Assembly (NCBI RefSeq): GCF_007754155.1
Contig: NZ_CP037423.1
Span: 7,684,938-7,748,937, forward strand
Origin: Stieleria neptunia
GTDB taxonomy: Bacteria; Planctomycetota; Planctomycetia; Pirellulales; Pirellulaceae
Reading direction: 5' to 3'
DNA length: 64,000 nucleotides
Both the position numbers and the translations under genes were made by a program. Positions 1-7,890 of this stretch are shown here, in pieces. The notes under the pieces were generated by a model that was not told the origin of the DNA, made no database searches, and saw nothing but the letters and a program-made list of their open reading frames with translations. Position 1 is the stretch's first letter. The number at the start of each line of letters is the position of its first letter.

Positions 1-72
1 GCGTGCGATTCGACTATGATAGTCTGCCGCAACACTGCCAGCCCGATTCCCCACGTTCCCCCCGCTCTCTCC

Positions 73-1689
73 ATGACACATCGGTTCGTCTTGATCGATC
101 ATTGCCCACCAATCAAAACGCTGACGCTCGCCATCGGCCTGACCTTGGCAGGCGTGGTGTGCTCGTTGTGCCTGTGCCCCGCGCAGCTTATCGCCGCTCG
201 ACCCAACGTCGTCCTGATCTTGATGGATGACATGGGGGCGATCGACCTGTCCGGTGAAGGCAGTCCGTATTACCAGTCGCCGCGGATCGATAGCATCGCC
301 GAACAGGGGATGCGTTTTCGCAACGGATACGCGACCTGCTGTGTGTGCAGCCCGTCCCGCGCGAGCATTCAATTGGGAACGTTTCCCGCGCGGAACGGGA
401 TCACCGACTGGATCGGCGCAAAAACCGGTCTCGATTGGAAGCGTCCCGACCGCGTGCTTCCGGCGGAGTACGTGCACGCCTTGCCGGATGAGGAAGCGAC
501 GATCGCCGAGGCACTTCGTGAGGGCGGCTACGCCACTTTTTTTGCCGGCAAGTGGCACTTGGGCGACAAGGGCTCCTGGCCGACCGACCATGGCTACCAG
601 GTCAACAAGGGCGGACACGACAAGGGCAGTCCACCGGGAGGCTACTTTGCACCGTATACCAATCCGGTGCTGGAGAACGGCCCCGACGGCGAATCCCTGC
701 CGATGCGTCTGGCGCAAGAGACGGTGAATTACATCAACGAGCAAAACGAGAAACCGTTCTTCGCGATGCTGTCGTTCTACAGCGTGCATGGTCCGGTCCA
801 GACAAGCAAAACGCTGTGGGAAAAGTACCGGGAGCTCGCGCCGGAGCTGCCCGCCGGGCAACAACGGTTTCAAGTCGATCGCACGTTGCCGGTACGCCAA
901 GTCCAAGATCACCCCGTTTATGCCGGGATGGTGGAAACCGTCGACAACGCCGTGGGGCTGGTGCTCGATGCGATCGACGCGAAGGGTTTGACGGACAACA
1001 CGATCGTGGTGTTCACCAGCGACAACGGCGGGGTCTCGTCGGGGGACGCCTTTTGCACCTCCAATTTGCCTCTCCGCGGCGGCAAGGGCCGGCAATGGGA
1101 AGGCGGCATCCGTGAACCGTTCTACATTCGCTATCCGGCACTGGTTCCCCCCGGATCGTCCGACGACACGCCCGTGACCGGAGCCGATCTCTATCCGACG
1201 CTGTTGGATTTGTGCGGGCTACCGCTGCGGCCGACCCAGCACCAAGACGGCGTCAGCCTGAAACCGCTGTTGACCGGTGGGACGATCCCCGACCGACCAC
1301 TGTTTTGGCATTACCCCCATTACGGAAATCAAGGCGGTGAACCGCACGCGATCATCCGCCAGGACGGCTGGAAACTGATCCACTACTACGAAGACGGACG
1401 CAACGAACTGTATCACCTGGCGACCGATCCGAGTGAACAAAGCGATCTGTCACGCACCCAACCGGCCCGCGCCGCTGCCATGTGGCAGCAACTGGACACT
1501 TGGTTGAACGATGTCCAGGCGAAACGGCCCGAACCGGATCCACGCTACGATCCAAAAACGACCGAGAGGTACTATCAGGAGAAACAGACCAAGCTGAAAC
1601 AGCGGCTGGAGGAATTCCATTCGCGGATCCTGGAGGCCGATTGGCAGCCAAATCCGGATTGGTGGGGAAGTCTTCGTGCGAAAGACTAA
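73..1689 (+). CDS. Secreted sulfatase (arylsulfatase family)
   Basis: Hydrolyses sulfate esters, probably on sulfated polysaccharides, after export. The chosen start gives a 538-aa protein with an N-terminal hydrophobic signal segment followed directly by the sulfatase opening RPNVVLILMDDMG, whose aspartates bind the metal. The formylglycine motif CSPSR lies at about residues 92-96, so a sulfatase-modifying enzyme is needed. GKWHLG, TSDNGG and the C-terminal HYPHYGNQGG/WKLIHYYEDG segments are typical of the family. An in-frame ATG at 16 would put a longer polar extension before the signal peptide, so 73 is preferred. Substrate cannot be read from the sequence. The first 72 bases of the window hold no other gene. 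Confidence 0.93.
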   Translation: MTHRFVLIDHCPPIKTLTLAIGLTLAGVVCSLCLCPAQLIAARPNVVLILMDDMGAIDLSGEGSPYYQSPRIDSIAEQGMRFRNGYATCCVCSPSRASIQLGTFPARNGITDWIGAKTGLDWKRPDRVLPAEYVHALPDEEATIAEALREGGYATFFAGKWHLGDKGSWPTDHGYQVNKGGHDKGSPPGGYFAPYTNPVLENGPDGESLPMRLAQETVNYINEQNEKPFFAMLSFYSVHGPVQTSKTLWEKYRELAPELPAGQQRFQVDRTLPVRQVQDHPVYAGMVETVDNAVGLVLDAIDAKGLTDNTIVVFTSDNGGVSSGDAFCTSNLPLRGGKGRQWEGGIREPFYIRYPALVPPGSSDDTPVTGADLYPTLLDLCGLPLRPTQHQDGVSLKPLLTGGTIPDRPLFWHYPHYGNQGGEPHAIIRQDGWKLIHYYEDGRNELYHLATDPSEQSDLSRTQPARAAAMWQQLDTWLNDVQAKRPEPDPRYDPKTTERYYQEKQTKLKQRLEEFHSRILEADWQPNPDWWGSLRAKD

Positions 1690-1801
1690 TTTTTGAGTAT
1701 GCTAAACTGGTCTTGACGGCATCCAGGCCTTGCCGCTAGCTGTCGAAAGACGACATCGCGAAAACGGGTAATTCGCACTGTTCAATTTCGGGAGATCCAT
1801 C

Positions 1802-2398
1802 ATGGCGTCACATTCGAGTCACGGTCCTGATCGGCACGGTAACGAGGAACAGGGTGGGGACGAACCCGATCACGAGTCACTGTGTGGTTCGACGGTCGAG
1901 CGTTTCTTTCGCGGCATCAGCGAGTTCATCTTTCATACCAAACTCGGTGTCGCGGACGTCCAGCTGGTCGACTACGTCAGCGATTTGATGTTGCGATTCG
2001 TCCGCGTCGATTCCCTGTATTCGTTGCGACAAAGCGACGGCATGCGAACCAAGCATGTCGTGCAAATGATTTCCGAAGCCGAGCGTCGAATCGGTCTGGC
2101 CAAACGCGAAGTCTATCGGCATGTCGGTGACTTCACGCTGTTCTGGTCGGGCATGTATCCGGAAAGTTTGGCGGCCAAGAAGAACCGCGGTGAATCGCCG
2201 GATCAGTTGATCGACTATTGCCGCCAAGGCAAACGGGCCTACGCGATCGCCGCGGAAATTGACGGCGGTGCCGACCGACCGTCCTCGGAGCTGATCCACC
2301 GCATGAGCGAACACTTCGAAATGTGTGCCTATGGCCTACGCGAAGTCCGCCGCCACTGGGAAGAGGACGACGATTCGAACGGTTTGTTGACCTGGTGA
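1802..2398 (+). CDS. Conserved-looking hypothetical protein, 198 aa
   Basis: I do not recognise a named family. The protein is soluble, with no signal peptide or membrane segment. An acidic, His-rich N-terminus (about residues 1-30) is followed by a mainly helical, charged body with the segments ADVQLVDYVSDLMLRFVRVD and ERRIGLAKREVYRHVGDFTL, and it ends in an acidic WEEDDDSNGL tail. Codon use and the long reading frame support a real gene. A purine-rich GGGAG lies just before the ATG (about 1790-1794). It stands alone between the sulfatase and a repeat-bearing spacer before a convergent cytochrome peroxidase gene, so context gives no clue to function. Confidence 0.7.
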   Translation: MASHSSHGPDRHGNEEQGGDEPDHESLCGSTVERFFRGISEFIFHTKLGVADVQLVDYVSDLMLRFVRVDSLYSLRQSDGMRTKHVVQMISEAERRIGLAKREVYRHVGDFTLFWSGMYPESLAAKKNRGESPDQLIDYCRQGKRAYAIAAEIDGGADRPSSELIHRMSEHFEMCAYGLREVRRHWEEDDDSNGLLTW

Positions 2399-2434
2399 AG
2401 CGTTGACCGGCGTGGGGCAAGACTCGCCGAACTC

Positions 2435-2545
2435 GTTCCCAGGCTCCCGCCTGGGAACGCAAGGTCTCGGAGGCTCCGCCTCCAACCGATACAAACGCGA
2501 GGCGGAGCCTCGCCGACACTGCGTCACGAGGCAGAGCCCCGTAAC
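2435..2545. repeat. Dispersed palindromic intergenic repeat (GTTCCCAGGC type)
   Basis: An inverted repeat GTTCCCAGGC...GCCTGGGAAC at 2435-2458 is followed by GGAGGCTCCGCCTCC and GAGGCGGAGCCTCG palindromes. Related sequence occurs at 53949-54016 and 62905-63000. It lies between convergent gene ends. Confidence 0.75.
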
Positions 2546-2584
2546 GAGTCGTTCATCAAGGCCGGTTGGCATGCACCGCATGCC

Positions 2585-3865
2585 CTACTCGGGCAAGCGT
2601 CCCGTTTGAATCTTGGGGAACGTGCCGGTCAAGCCTTCCTTCATGAAGGCGACGAGATCGGCTTTCTCTTGATCGGTCAAGTTCAGCACCTTCATCTTGT
2701 CGCTCAACCAAGGGTTCTTGTGCCCACCCTTGTCATACCAGTCGACGACTTCTTTGAGTGTCTGTTGGCTGCCGTCATGCATGTAGGGCGCTGACAGCGC
2801 GATGTTTCGCAAGGTCGGCGTCTTGAAAGCTCCCTTGTCCTTTTCTTCCTTGGTGATCTCGTAGCGTCCCAAATCGGGTTTGTCCGCCTCCATGCCGACG
2901 CCCAAGTTGTGGTACTGCTCGTCGGTAAAATTGGCACCGGCATGGCAGGTCGCACAGTTCGCTTTTCCGGCGAACAGCTTCATCCCCCGCTTGGCCGCTT
3001 CGCTCATCGGGTTGTCCGCGATCGCGGCCTTGAGCGCATCGTAGTCTTCCTTCAGCTCCGGCTCTTCGTCCAAATATTCCAGATCATCGGCGAACACTTT
3101 TTCGAACGTATCCAGATCGTTTTGGAAATCGTAGGGTGCCGGCCCGGTGACGAGTGCGCGTTCGAACGCGGCGATCGCTTTGCCGACATTGTCGATCGTC
3201 ACACCATCGCCGAATACCTTGTCGAACTGAAGCTTGTAGACCGGGTTGGCGGCCAAGTCGGCGACACAGGATTCGTGGCTGTTGCCCATCTCAATCGGGT
3301 TGGCGATCGGGCCGACCGCTTGCTCTTCCAGTGTCGCAGCGCGGCCATCCCAGAACTGGGCCTGGCTGACGATACGGTTGTAGGCGACCGGTGAATTTCG
3401 ACCGCCCTCTTGGCCACGCACTCCGACACCAAATTGGGTCTGGGCGCCGTACCCTTGGGCAGGGTCGTGGCAGGAGGCACAGGAGATCGTGCCGTCACTG
3501 GACAGCCGGGGATCAAAATAAAGTTGTCGCCCGAGCTCGATCTTCGCCCGCGTCAGGGGATTGTCTTCGGGGATGAAGATGTTGCCTTGGGCGGCGCTGA
3601 GCCCCTTGGGCAACGTGACCGACAACTCGGCGTGTTGCTTCGGTTGGGACAGCCATTCTCGGACTTCCTCCAACGTCAACTTTCCGCTGCCAGGGATTCC
3701 CATCAACAGCGAGTGGTCTTCGCCAAGCGTGATCGTCGTGGATTGGGACGCGTCGGAACTGTCCAGCGGTGCGGCGCCGGCAATCGAAGCCAAGCCCATC
3801 GAAGCCAGGCAAAGCGGTGCCAACGAAAACAGGGATCGCAGCGTAAATCGGTTGTGTTTTGACAT
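2585..3865 (-). CDS. Di-haem cytochrome c peroxidase (MauG/CcpA family)
   Basis: Periplasmic enzyme of the bacterial cytochrome c peroxidase family, normally reducing hydrogen peroxide with electrons from small cytochromes. The 426-aa protein has a signal peptide (hydrophobic residues about 9-32), a first haem motif CASCH at about 129-133 followed by DPAQGYG, and a second haem motif CATCH in the C-terminal half, then the Met-ligand-type segment APYMHDGS. An in-frame start at 4060 is longer but only translates the 32-bp repeat array upstream, so the ATG at 3865 is preferred. The gene is monocistronic and its start lies about 20 bases from the repeat array. Confidence 0.92.
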   Translation of the reverse strand: MSKHNRFTLRSLFSLAPLCLASMGLASIAGAAPLDSSDASQSTTITLGEDHSLLMGIPGSGKLTLEEVREWLSQPKQHAELSVTLPKGLSAAQGNIFIPEDNPLTRAKIELGRQLYFDPRLSSDGTISCASCHDPAQGYGAQTQFGVGVRGQEGGRNSPVAYNRIVSQAQFWDGRAATLEEQAVGPIANPIEMGNSHESCVADLAANPVYKLQFDKVFGDGVTIDNVGKAIAAFERALVTGPAPYDFQNDLDTFEKVFADDLEYLDEEPELKEDYDALKAAIADNPMSEAAKRGMKLFAGKANCATCHAGANFTDEQYHNLGVGMEADKPDLGRYEITKEEKDKGAFKTPTLRNIALSAPYMHDGSQQTLKEVVDWYDKGGHKNPWLSDKMKVLNLTDQEKADLVAFMKEGLTGTFPKIQTGRLPE

Positions 3866-3885
3866 CTCAAAGGTGGGGTTTGAAG

Positions 3886-4079
3886 GCAGGATGTGGCGTA
3901 AGCTTCCAGCTTGCGATGCAGGATGTGGCGTAAGCTTCCAGCTTGCGATGCAGGATGTGGCGTAAGCTTCCAGCTTGCGATGCAGGGTGTGGCATAAGCT
4001 TCCAGCTTGCGATGCAGGATGTGGCGTAAGCTTCCAGCTTGCGATGCAGCGCGAACGCAAGCTAGAAGCTTACGCCACG
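3886..4079. repeat. Five 32-bp direct repeats plus an inverted copy (GGCGTAAGCTTCCAGCTTGCGA family)
   Basis: Five tandem 32-bp units start at 3886, 3918, 3950, 3982 and 4014. Each contains the imperfect palindrome GCGTAAGCTTCCAGCTTGCG. An inverted copy (CGCAAGC..GAAGCTTACGCCAC) closes the array at about 4056-4079. The same core recurs at 24769-24824, 47639-47768, 59175-59231 (variant) and 60862-60987. The array sits immediately upstream of the cytochrome peroxidase start and after the mutY stop. Confidence 0.9.
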
Positions 4080-4085
4080 ATTACT

Positions 4086-5234
4086 CTAACTGAGCGGCAA
4101 AAATGATTGGTCGTCGGCGGCCAGGAATTCGGCGATTTTTCGTCCCGTGACACTCAAGGGCAATGTGCGGATTTGATCAAGTGAGACCCACTGCCACGGT
4201 GCCGGTGCCGTTCGGTCTGCCGCGACGCCGGCGTTGGATAACGCGGCCTGGTGCACGTGCAGCGAAATGCGAAATTTGGTGACCGCATGACGAAGGGTCT
4301 GTAGGCGAACTCCGGCGGCAACTTCCGTGCCCAATTGCTGCGACAACCAGCCGGCGGCGGCGTCGACCGATTCGGTTGCCGCCTCGGTGCAACGGGGGAA
4401 ATCCCAGAGCCCGGCCCAACGTCCGCCATCAGGCAGCGGCCGGGCAAGGTATTGCGTCGCCCCTCGTGCTTCGCGGCTGAGGATCAACGCGAATTCGGTT
4501 CGATCCTCGTAGGCGATGCGTTTAATCTTCCCCGGAATCTCGGCCTGCAAACCCAGTTCGGCGGCGCGACAGTGGTGATGAACGGGGCATTGGTCGCATT
4601 TCGGATTTTTGGGCAGACAGACCAACGCGCCCAGTTCCATCGCCGCCTGATTGAATTGTCCGCTGCCGCTGCGGGGCAGCATCCGCGCGGCCACGTCCCA
4701 CAACAGTTTGTTGGCCGCACGATCGGTGGGCGGGACTCGCAGCGCGATCCAGCGGCTGTACACGCGTTGGGTGTTGCCTTCGAGCACCGGCAACTTGGCA
4801 CCGGCGGCGATCGAGAGCACGGCGCCGGCGGTGTAGCGTCCGACGCCGGGCAGCGCCAGGACTTGGTCGTACTGCAACGGAAACTCGCCGCCATGCTCGG
4901 ACATGATCTGCTTGGCTGCGGCATGCATCGATCTGACGCGGCGGTAGTACCCCAGGCCTTCCCAGTGACGCATCAACTCGGACTCATCAGCGGCGGCCAA
5001 GTCGGCGACGGTGGGAAACGATTCCATCCAGCGTCGATAATACGGCAGCACCGTCGCGACCTGGGTCTGTTGCAGCATGATCTCGCTGACCCAGACGTGA
5101 TACGGCCTCGGATCGCTGCGCCAGGGCATTTCCCGGGCATGGTCGGAGAACCAGGCGAGCAGCTTGCGACGCAAACCGGTTCGCCAGCGGGTCTGTTGCC
5201 AGTCGTCGTGATGTGGCGGAGTCTCAGTCGGCAA
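4086..5234 (-). CDS. mutY: A/G-specific adenine glycosylase MutY
   Basis: Base-excision repair glycosylase that removes adenine opposite 8-oxoguanine. The 382-aa protein has the N-terminal catalytic segment SEIMLQQTQV with Glu51, the helix-hairpin-helix LPGVGRYTAGAV (129-139), an iron-sulfur cluster set C206-X6-C213-X2-C216-X5-C222, and a C-terminal NUDIX-like 8-oxoG recognition domain. Length matches the family. One oddity is that the catalytic aspartate of the usual LDGN motif (Asp138 in E. coli) reads LEGN here, with Glu152. The gene lies just upstream, on the same strand, of the repeat array and 21 bases after the PDZ gene stop, so co-transcription with 5256-6524 is possible. Confidence 0.95.
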   Translation of the reverse strand: MPTETPPHHDDWQQTRWRTGLRRKLLAWFSDHAREMPWRSDPRPYHVWVSEIMLQQTQVATVLPYYRRWMESFPTVADLAAADESELMRHWEGLGYYRRVRSMHAAAKQIMSEHGGEFPLQYDQVLALPGVGRYTAGAVLSIAAGAKLPVLEGNTQRVYSRWIALRVPPTDRAANKLLWDVAARMLPRSGSGQFNQAAMELGALVCLPKNPKCDQCPVHHHCRAAELGLQAEIPGKIKRIAYEDRTEFALILSREARGATQYLARPLPDGGRWAGLWDFPRCTEAATESVDAAAGWLSQQLGTEVAAGVRLQTLRHAVTKFRISLHVHQAALSNAGVAADRTAPAPWQWVSLDQIRTLPLSVTGRKIAEFLAADDQSFLPLS

Positions 5235-5255
5235 GGTGTCGGATCGTGTGGGACG

Positions 5256-6524
5256 CTATTGGTTGTGTTGCTTCTTCAGCGTTGCGGTGGTGTCAAACAC
5301 CTGATCGCCACGCCGGTAACGGATCGCGATTTCGTCGCCGGGAATGTGCGTGTTGATTTGCTGTTGCAGATCGTCAAACCGAGTGATCTTGGCGTCGTCG
5401 ATTCGAATCACCACGTCGCCGGCCTGTAAGCCAGCGTCCGCGGCGCCGCTGCCGGGTGTGACTTGGCTGACGACACAGGTGTCTTGAAGGGTCGTGCTGC
5501 ACATCACGCCCAAAAAACCCCCGCGACGTAGGGTGATATCCAGCCCGGGCATTTCGACACGCAACCGCTCGACACGCTGTTCGGAAACGCCGGTGCCCAT
5601 CAAGTGCAAGGCATCACGCAATCGGACGCGGGTCAGTTCCGCCAAGAGCTGCTCATTCAAACGCACGTACCGCAATTCAATCGCATCGAGTCGCGAACGT
5701 TGTTGGATCGCTTGGACGGCCGGCACGGTCAGTTCGCAATCGACGATCACCAGCGTCGTCACGTCGGGCATCTTCATCACCGCGGCAAGCGTTTGCGGTG
5801 TTGCCATCGAATCCTCGATGAGGACAAAATCGATGTCACGAATCCAACGCAACCAGGCCAGTGCGTCGACGTCGCCGTTGAATTGCTGGTCGATTCGCAC
5901 GATCTCGCGCGGGCTGCTGCGAGACGCCAAGGCGACGGTGTCGGTGTCGATGAAGACGCCGGCGTCCGACAGCTGGACCCTGGCTTCGCGGCCACGCGAC
6001 TCGGCGAACGACTCCAGCGTCGACTTCGCCAACGTGGCTTTGGTGCCGAAACTTGTCTCGGCGATCGATTCCAGCGTCGCCAAGGCGCCGTCGGTCTGCC
6101 AGGGCGGTTCGTCTTCGGCGACTTTCGCCAAAATCAGGATCACGTTTTCAACCGTTTCCAAATCGCCCGCGTCGAGCAGGTCACGCAAGACCGGGACCGA
6201 ATCCAGGCCGCCGTCGATCAGGTGGCGTCGAGCGGATTGGCGGCGGAGAAAGCGTTCGTGGGACAGCTGGCTGGCCCAGTACTCCAGCGTCCGCTCGTCG
6301 CGGGGGACCCGACGCGGCTCCTGAGCAGCCTGCGGCGTGCCGTTTTCCCGGGGGGCCGTCGCTGCGGCGGCCTGCTCGGTGGGAGCCTGCTCGGTGGGAG
6401 CCTGCTCGGTGGGAGCGGGAGCCTGTGCGGCCCCCGGGATGCCAACGAGGATCAGAGACGCCGCCCAGACCAAGCCGGCGACGTAGCGGTCAAGTCGGTG
6501 CTTGCCTGGGGCGTCAATGATCAA
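5256..6524 (-). CDS. Secreted or membrane-anchored PDZ-domain protein
   Basis: Probable periplasmic protein of 422 aa. It has an N-terminal hydrophobic signal segment (YVAGLVWAASLILVGIPGAA), a low-complexity linker with three APTEQ repeats, a helical HEAT-like part, a central leucine-rich-like part and a C-terminal PDZ domain (GFLGVMCS.., AGLQAGDVVIRIDD, GDEIAIRYRR). No catalytic triad is visible, so it is probably a binding or scaffold protein, not a protease. The start is taken as TTG at 6524: it has GGAG six bases upstream and lies 11 bases after the stop of the upstream gene. Longer in-frame starts would run through that gene. It is probably co-transcribed with 6536-6949. Confidence 0.75.
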   Translation of the reverse strand: MIIDAPGKHRLDRYVAGLVWAASLILVGIPGAAQAPAPTEQAPTEQAPTEQAAAATAPRENGTPQAAQEPRRVPRDERTLEYWASQLSHERFLRRQSARRHLIDGGLDSVPVLRDLLDAGDLETVENVILILAKVAEDEPPWQTDGALATLESIAETSFGTKATLAKSTLESFAESRGREARVQLSDAGVFIDTDTVALASRSSPREIVRIDQQFNGDVDALAWLRWIRDIDFVLIEDSMATPQTLAAVMKMPDVTTLVIVDCELTVPAVQAIQQRSRLDAIELRYVRLNEQLLAELTRVRLRDALHLMGTGVSEQRVERLRVEMPGLDITLRRGGFLGVMCSTTLQDTCVVSQVTPGSGAADAGLQAGDVVIRIDDAKITRFDDLQQQINTHIPGDEIAIRYRRGDQVFDTTATLKKQHNQ

Positions 6525-6535
6525 ACCGTTCTCCG

Positions 6536-6949
6536 CTAACCGATGCACCAGCGATCGTTGAACCACTCGACGCGGTCCGCACGGCGCGGGTTGTATTTCG
6601 TTTCGGGGTTGAACTTGTGCGTTTTCAAGAACGACATGAACGCCTTGCCCGGCACTTCGGCGTGCTGGGCGATGATGTCGACGTGCTCGCTTTCCGGTTT
6701 CCAGTCGTACAGGATCTTGTTGTCGGATTCGAATTTTTCGTCCAGGTACTCGATGTTCGCTGAACTGCAAACCACGAAGTCGCAATCGCGTTTGCACAGG
6801 AAATTCAACAGTTTGCTCGCCAACGCTCGCGTCTCGGCGAGCTGGCCGTCACAGGTTGCCGAGGCGATGTTCCAAATGGAGACGAAGCTGTGCTCGTCCT
6901 GGTCATCCGCTGAGATTTTGAAATCGATTTCGTCGTCGCCGGCTGCCAT
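6536..6949 (-). CDS. Hypothetical protein, 137 aa
   Basis: No family recognised. The protein is small, acidic at the N-terminus (AAGDDEIDFKISADDQDEHS), has no signal peptide, and contains four cysteines (SATCDG, NFLCKRDCDFVVCSS) and a basic C-terminal segment NPRRADRVEWFNDRWCIG. The ATG at 6949 has AAAGG a few bases upstream; the longer in-frame ATG at 7027 lacks such a site. It is the first gene of a probable two- or three-gene minus-strand operon leading to the PDZ protein and mutY. Confidence 0.65.
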   Translation of the reverse strand: MAAGDDEIDFKISADDQDEHSFVSIWNIASATCDGQLAETRALASKLLNFLCKRDCDFVVCSSANIEYLDEKFESDNKILYDWKPESEHVDIIAQHAEVPGKAFMSFLKTHKFNPETKYNPRRADRVEWFNDRWCIG

Positions 6950-7082
6950 GCTGAAAGGCCTTTTCGTATTGGGAATGATTTGGGATGTCTGTCCCGGAGA
7001 TTCTAGACGATTTTTGTGGATTCGCACAGAGTCACGTCAGCTGTGACCTGACGTGTCATGACGCTCTCGATGATTCAGCCAA

Positions 7083-7104
7083 CGAATGAGACATCGCTCA
7101 TTCG
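7083..7104. promoter_or_regulatory. Candidate operator palindrome before the 7140 gene
   Basis: A perfect 8-bp inverted repeat CGAATGAG-ACATCG-CTCATTCG lies 36 bases before the ATG of the small gene next to imuAB. It has the size of a dimeric repressor site. Which protein binds it is unknown. Confidence 0.45.
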
Positions 7105-7139
7105 GGATCTGTTTGGACTGTTTCGCCGGAGCTTTTGCC

Positions 7140-7424
7140 ATGACCCAAATGATGCTGTTCGACCCCTGCTCGCTCGCCCCCAGCACCCCCGTCGCCGTGA
7201 ATCCCGCTGCGGTGACCGCCAGCACTGTGACCGCCAGCCCCGTCGTTTCCCGTTCCCGTACCGCCCCGTCGGCGGCGGCCAGCAACACCCCCCGCGGGAG
7301 CCGCAATCACGCAGAGGCCGATGACGGGATCCACCGCATGGGCGATTTGGCCCGCCTGGTTCTGCTCCGCTACCAACTGGTCGCCCAACGACGCCAGGAA
7401 ATGGCCGCCCGACGCGGAAACTGA
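7140..7424 (+). CDS. Small hypothetical protein upstream of imuAB, 94 aa
   Basis: No named family. The N-terminal half is Ala/Thr/Ser/Pro-rich and probably disordered (TASTVTASPVVSRSRTAPSA). The C-terminal part, GDLARLVLLRYQLVAQRRQE, looks like one amphipathic helix and is the part most likely to be functional. The MTQMMLFDP start is preceded by a CGGAG-like site (about 7127-7131). A clear palindrome lies upstream (7083-7104). The gene points the same way as imuA-imuB but is separated from them by the oppositely oriented 7435-7701 gene. A link to the mutagenesis genes is a guess from position only. Confidence 0.55.
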   Translation: MTQMMLFDPCSLAPSTPVAVNPAAVTASTVTASPVVSRSRTAPSAAASNTPRGSRNHAEADDGIHRMGDLARLVLLRYQLVAQRRQEMAARRGN

Positions 7425-7434
7425 CCCCCGGCGG

Positions 7435-7701
7435 TCAACCGCCACCCGCCGGTTCCTCCAACTGGCCATCTTTTTTGCCTGCTTTGCCTAATCGCTCCTT
7501 TTTTCGGTGCAGCATCCAAGCGGTCCACATCGCGCCGACCATAAATCCGATCAGCCCCGAAATCGCCAGCAACATCGCCAACGGAACTTCGATGTGAAAC
7601 ACCAGCGGCATCCGAAGCAAAACACTCTGAGTGTTGGAGAGCGAAAAGACCATCAGCACCAATACGCCGGAAATGATCAAAAACCATCGAATTCGCGCCA
7701 T
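7435..7701 (-). CDS. LapA-like (DUF1049) small membrane protein
   Basis: An 88-aa inner-membrane protein with two transmembrane helices: WFLIISGVLVLMVFSLSNTQ and PLAMLLAISGLIGFMVGAMW, then a basic cytoplasmic tail (HRKKERLGKAGKKDGQ). This is the layout of the lipopolysaccharide assembly protein A domain family, in which the first helix is followed by an NTQ/NxxxV segment. Members assist envelope assembly. The chosen ATG at 7701 begins just before the first helix; the longer frame adds no recognisable sequence. It lies alone between two plus-strand genes. Confidence 0.72.
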   Translation of the reverse strand: MARIRWFLIISGVLVLMVFSLSNTQSVLLRMPLVFHIEVPLAMLLAISGLIGFMVGAMWTAWMLHRKKERLGKAGKKDGQLEEPAGGG

Positions 7702-7809
7702 GATGCAACTGTCCAGTGAAGTGCCAAACGTTCGGTGAAGTGCCAGTGACTTGATTGTGCCGAGCCGTCTGCCCGGCCGAAACGGCAACCGCAAAAAAAG
7801 GAGCCCGAA

Positions 7810-7834
7810 ATGCTAGCATTCGTTATGCTGGCAT
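7810..7834. promoter_or_regulatory. Double palindrome, candidate imuA operator
   Basis: Two copies of ATGCTRGCAT (7810-7819, fully palindromic; 7825-7834, one mismatch) are separated by TCGTT, giving a 15-bp period. They lie 57 bases before the imuA start, where a LexA-type or other SOS repressor site would be expected. Direct evidence for damage control is absent. Confidence 0.45.
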
Positions 7835-7890
7835 TGGATGCGGGCGTTCCTTTTCTTTTCCTGCATCCATTTCGTTCGGGATGAATCGAC

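Noticed and set aside
3866..4060. N-terminal extension of the cytochrome peroxidase reading frame
   Set aside because: The extra 65 residues only translate the 32-bp repeat array and precede a normal signal peptide at 3865.
3886..4079. Possible CRISPR array
   Set aside because: The 32-bp units are directly joined with no unique spacers, and no cas gene is near.
4335..5429. Plus-strand frame (364 aa) opposite mutY
   Set aside because: MutY motifs on the minus strand are complete; the plus frame has none and runs over the gene boundary.
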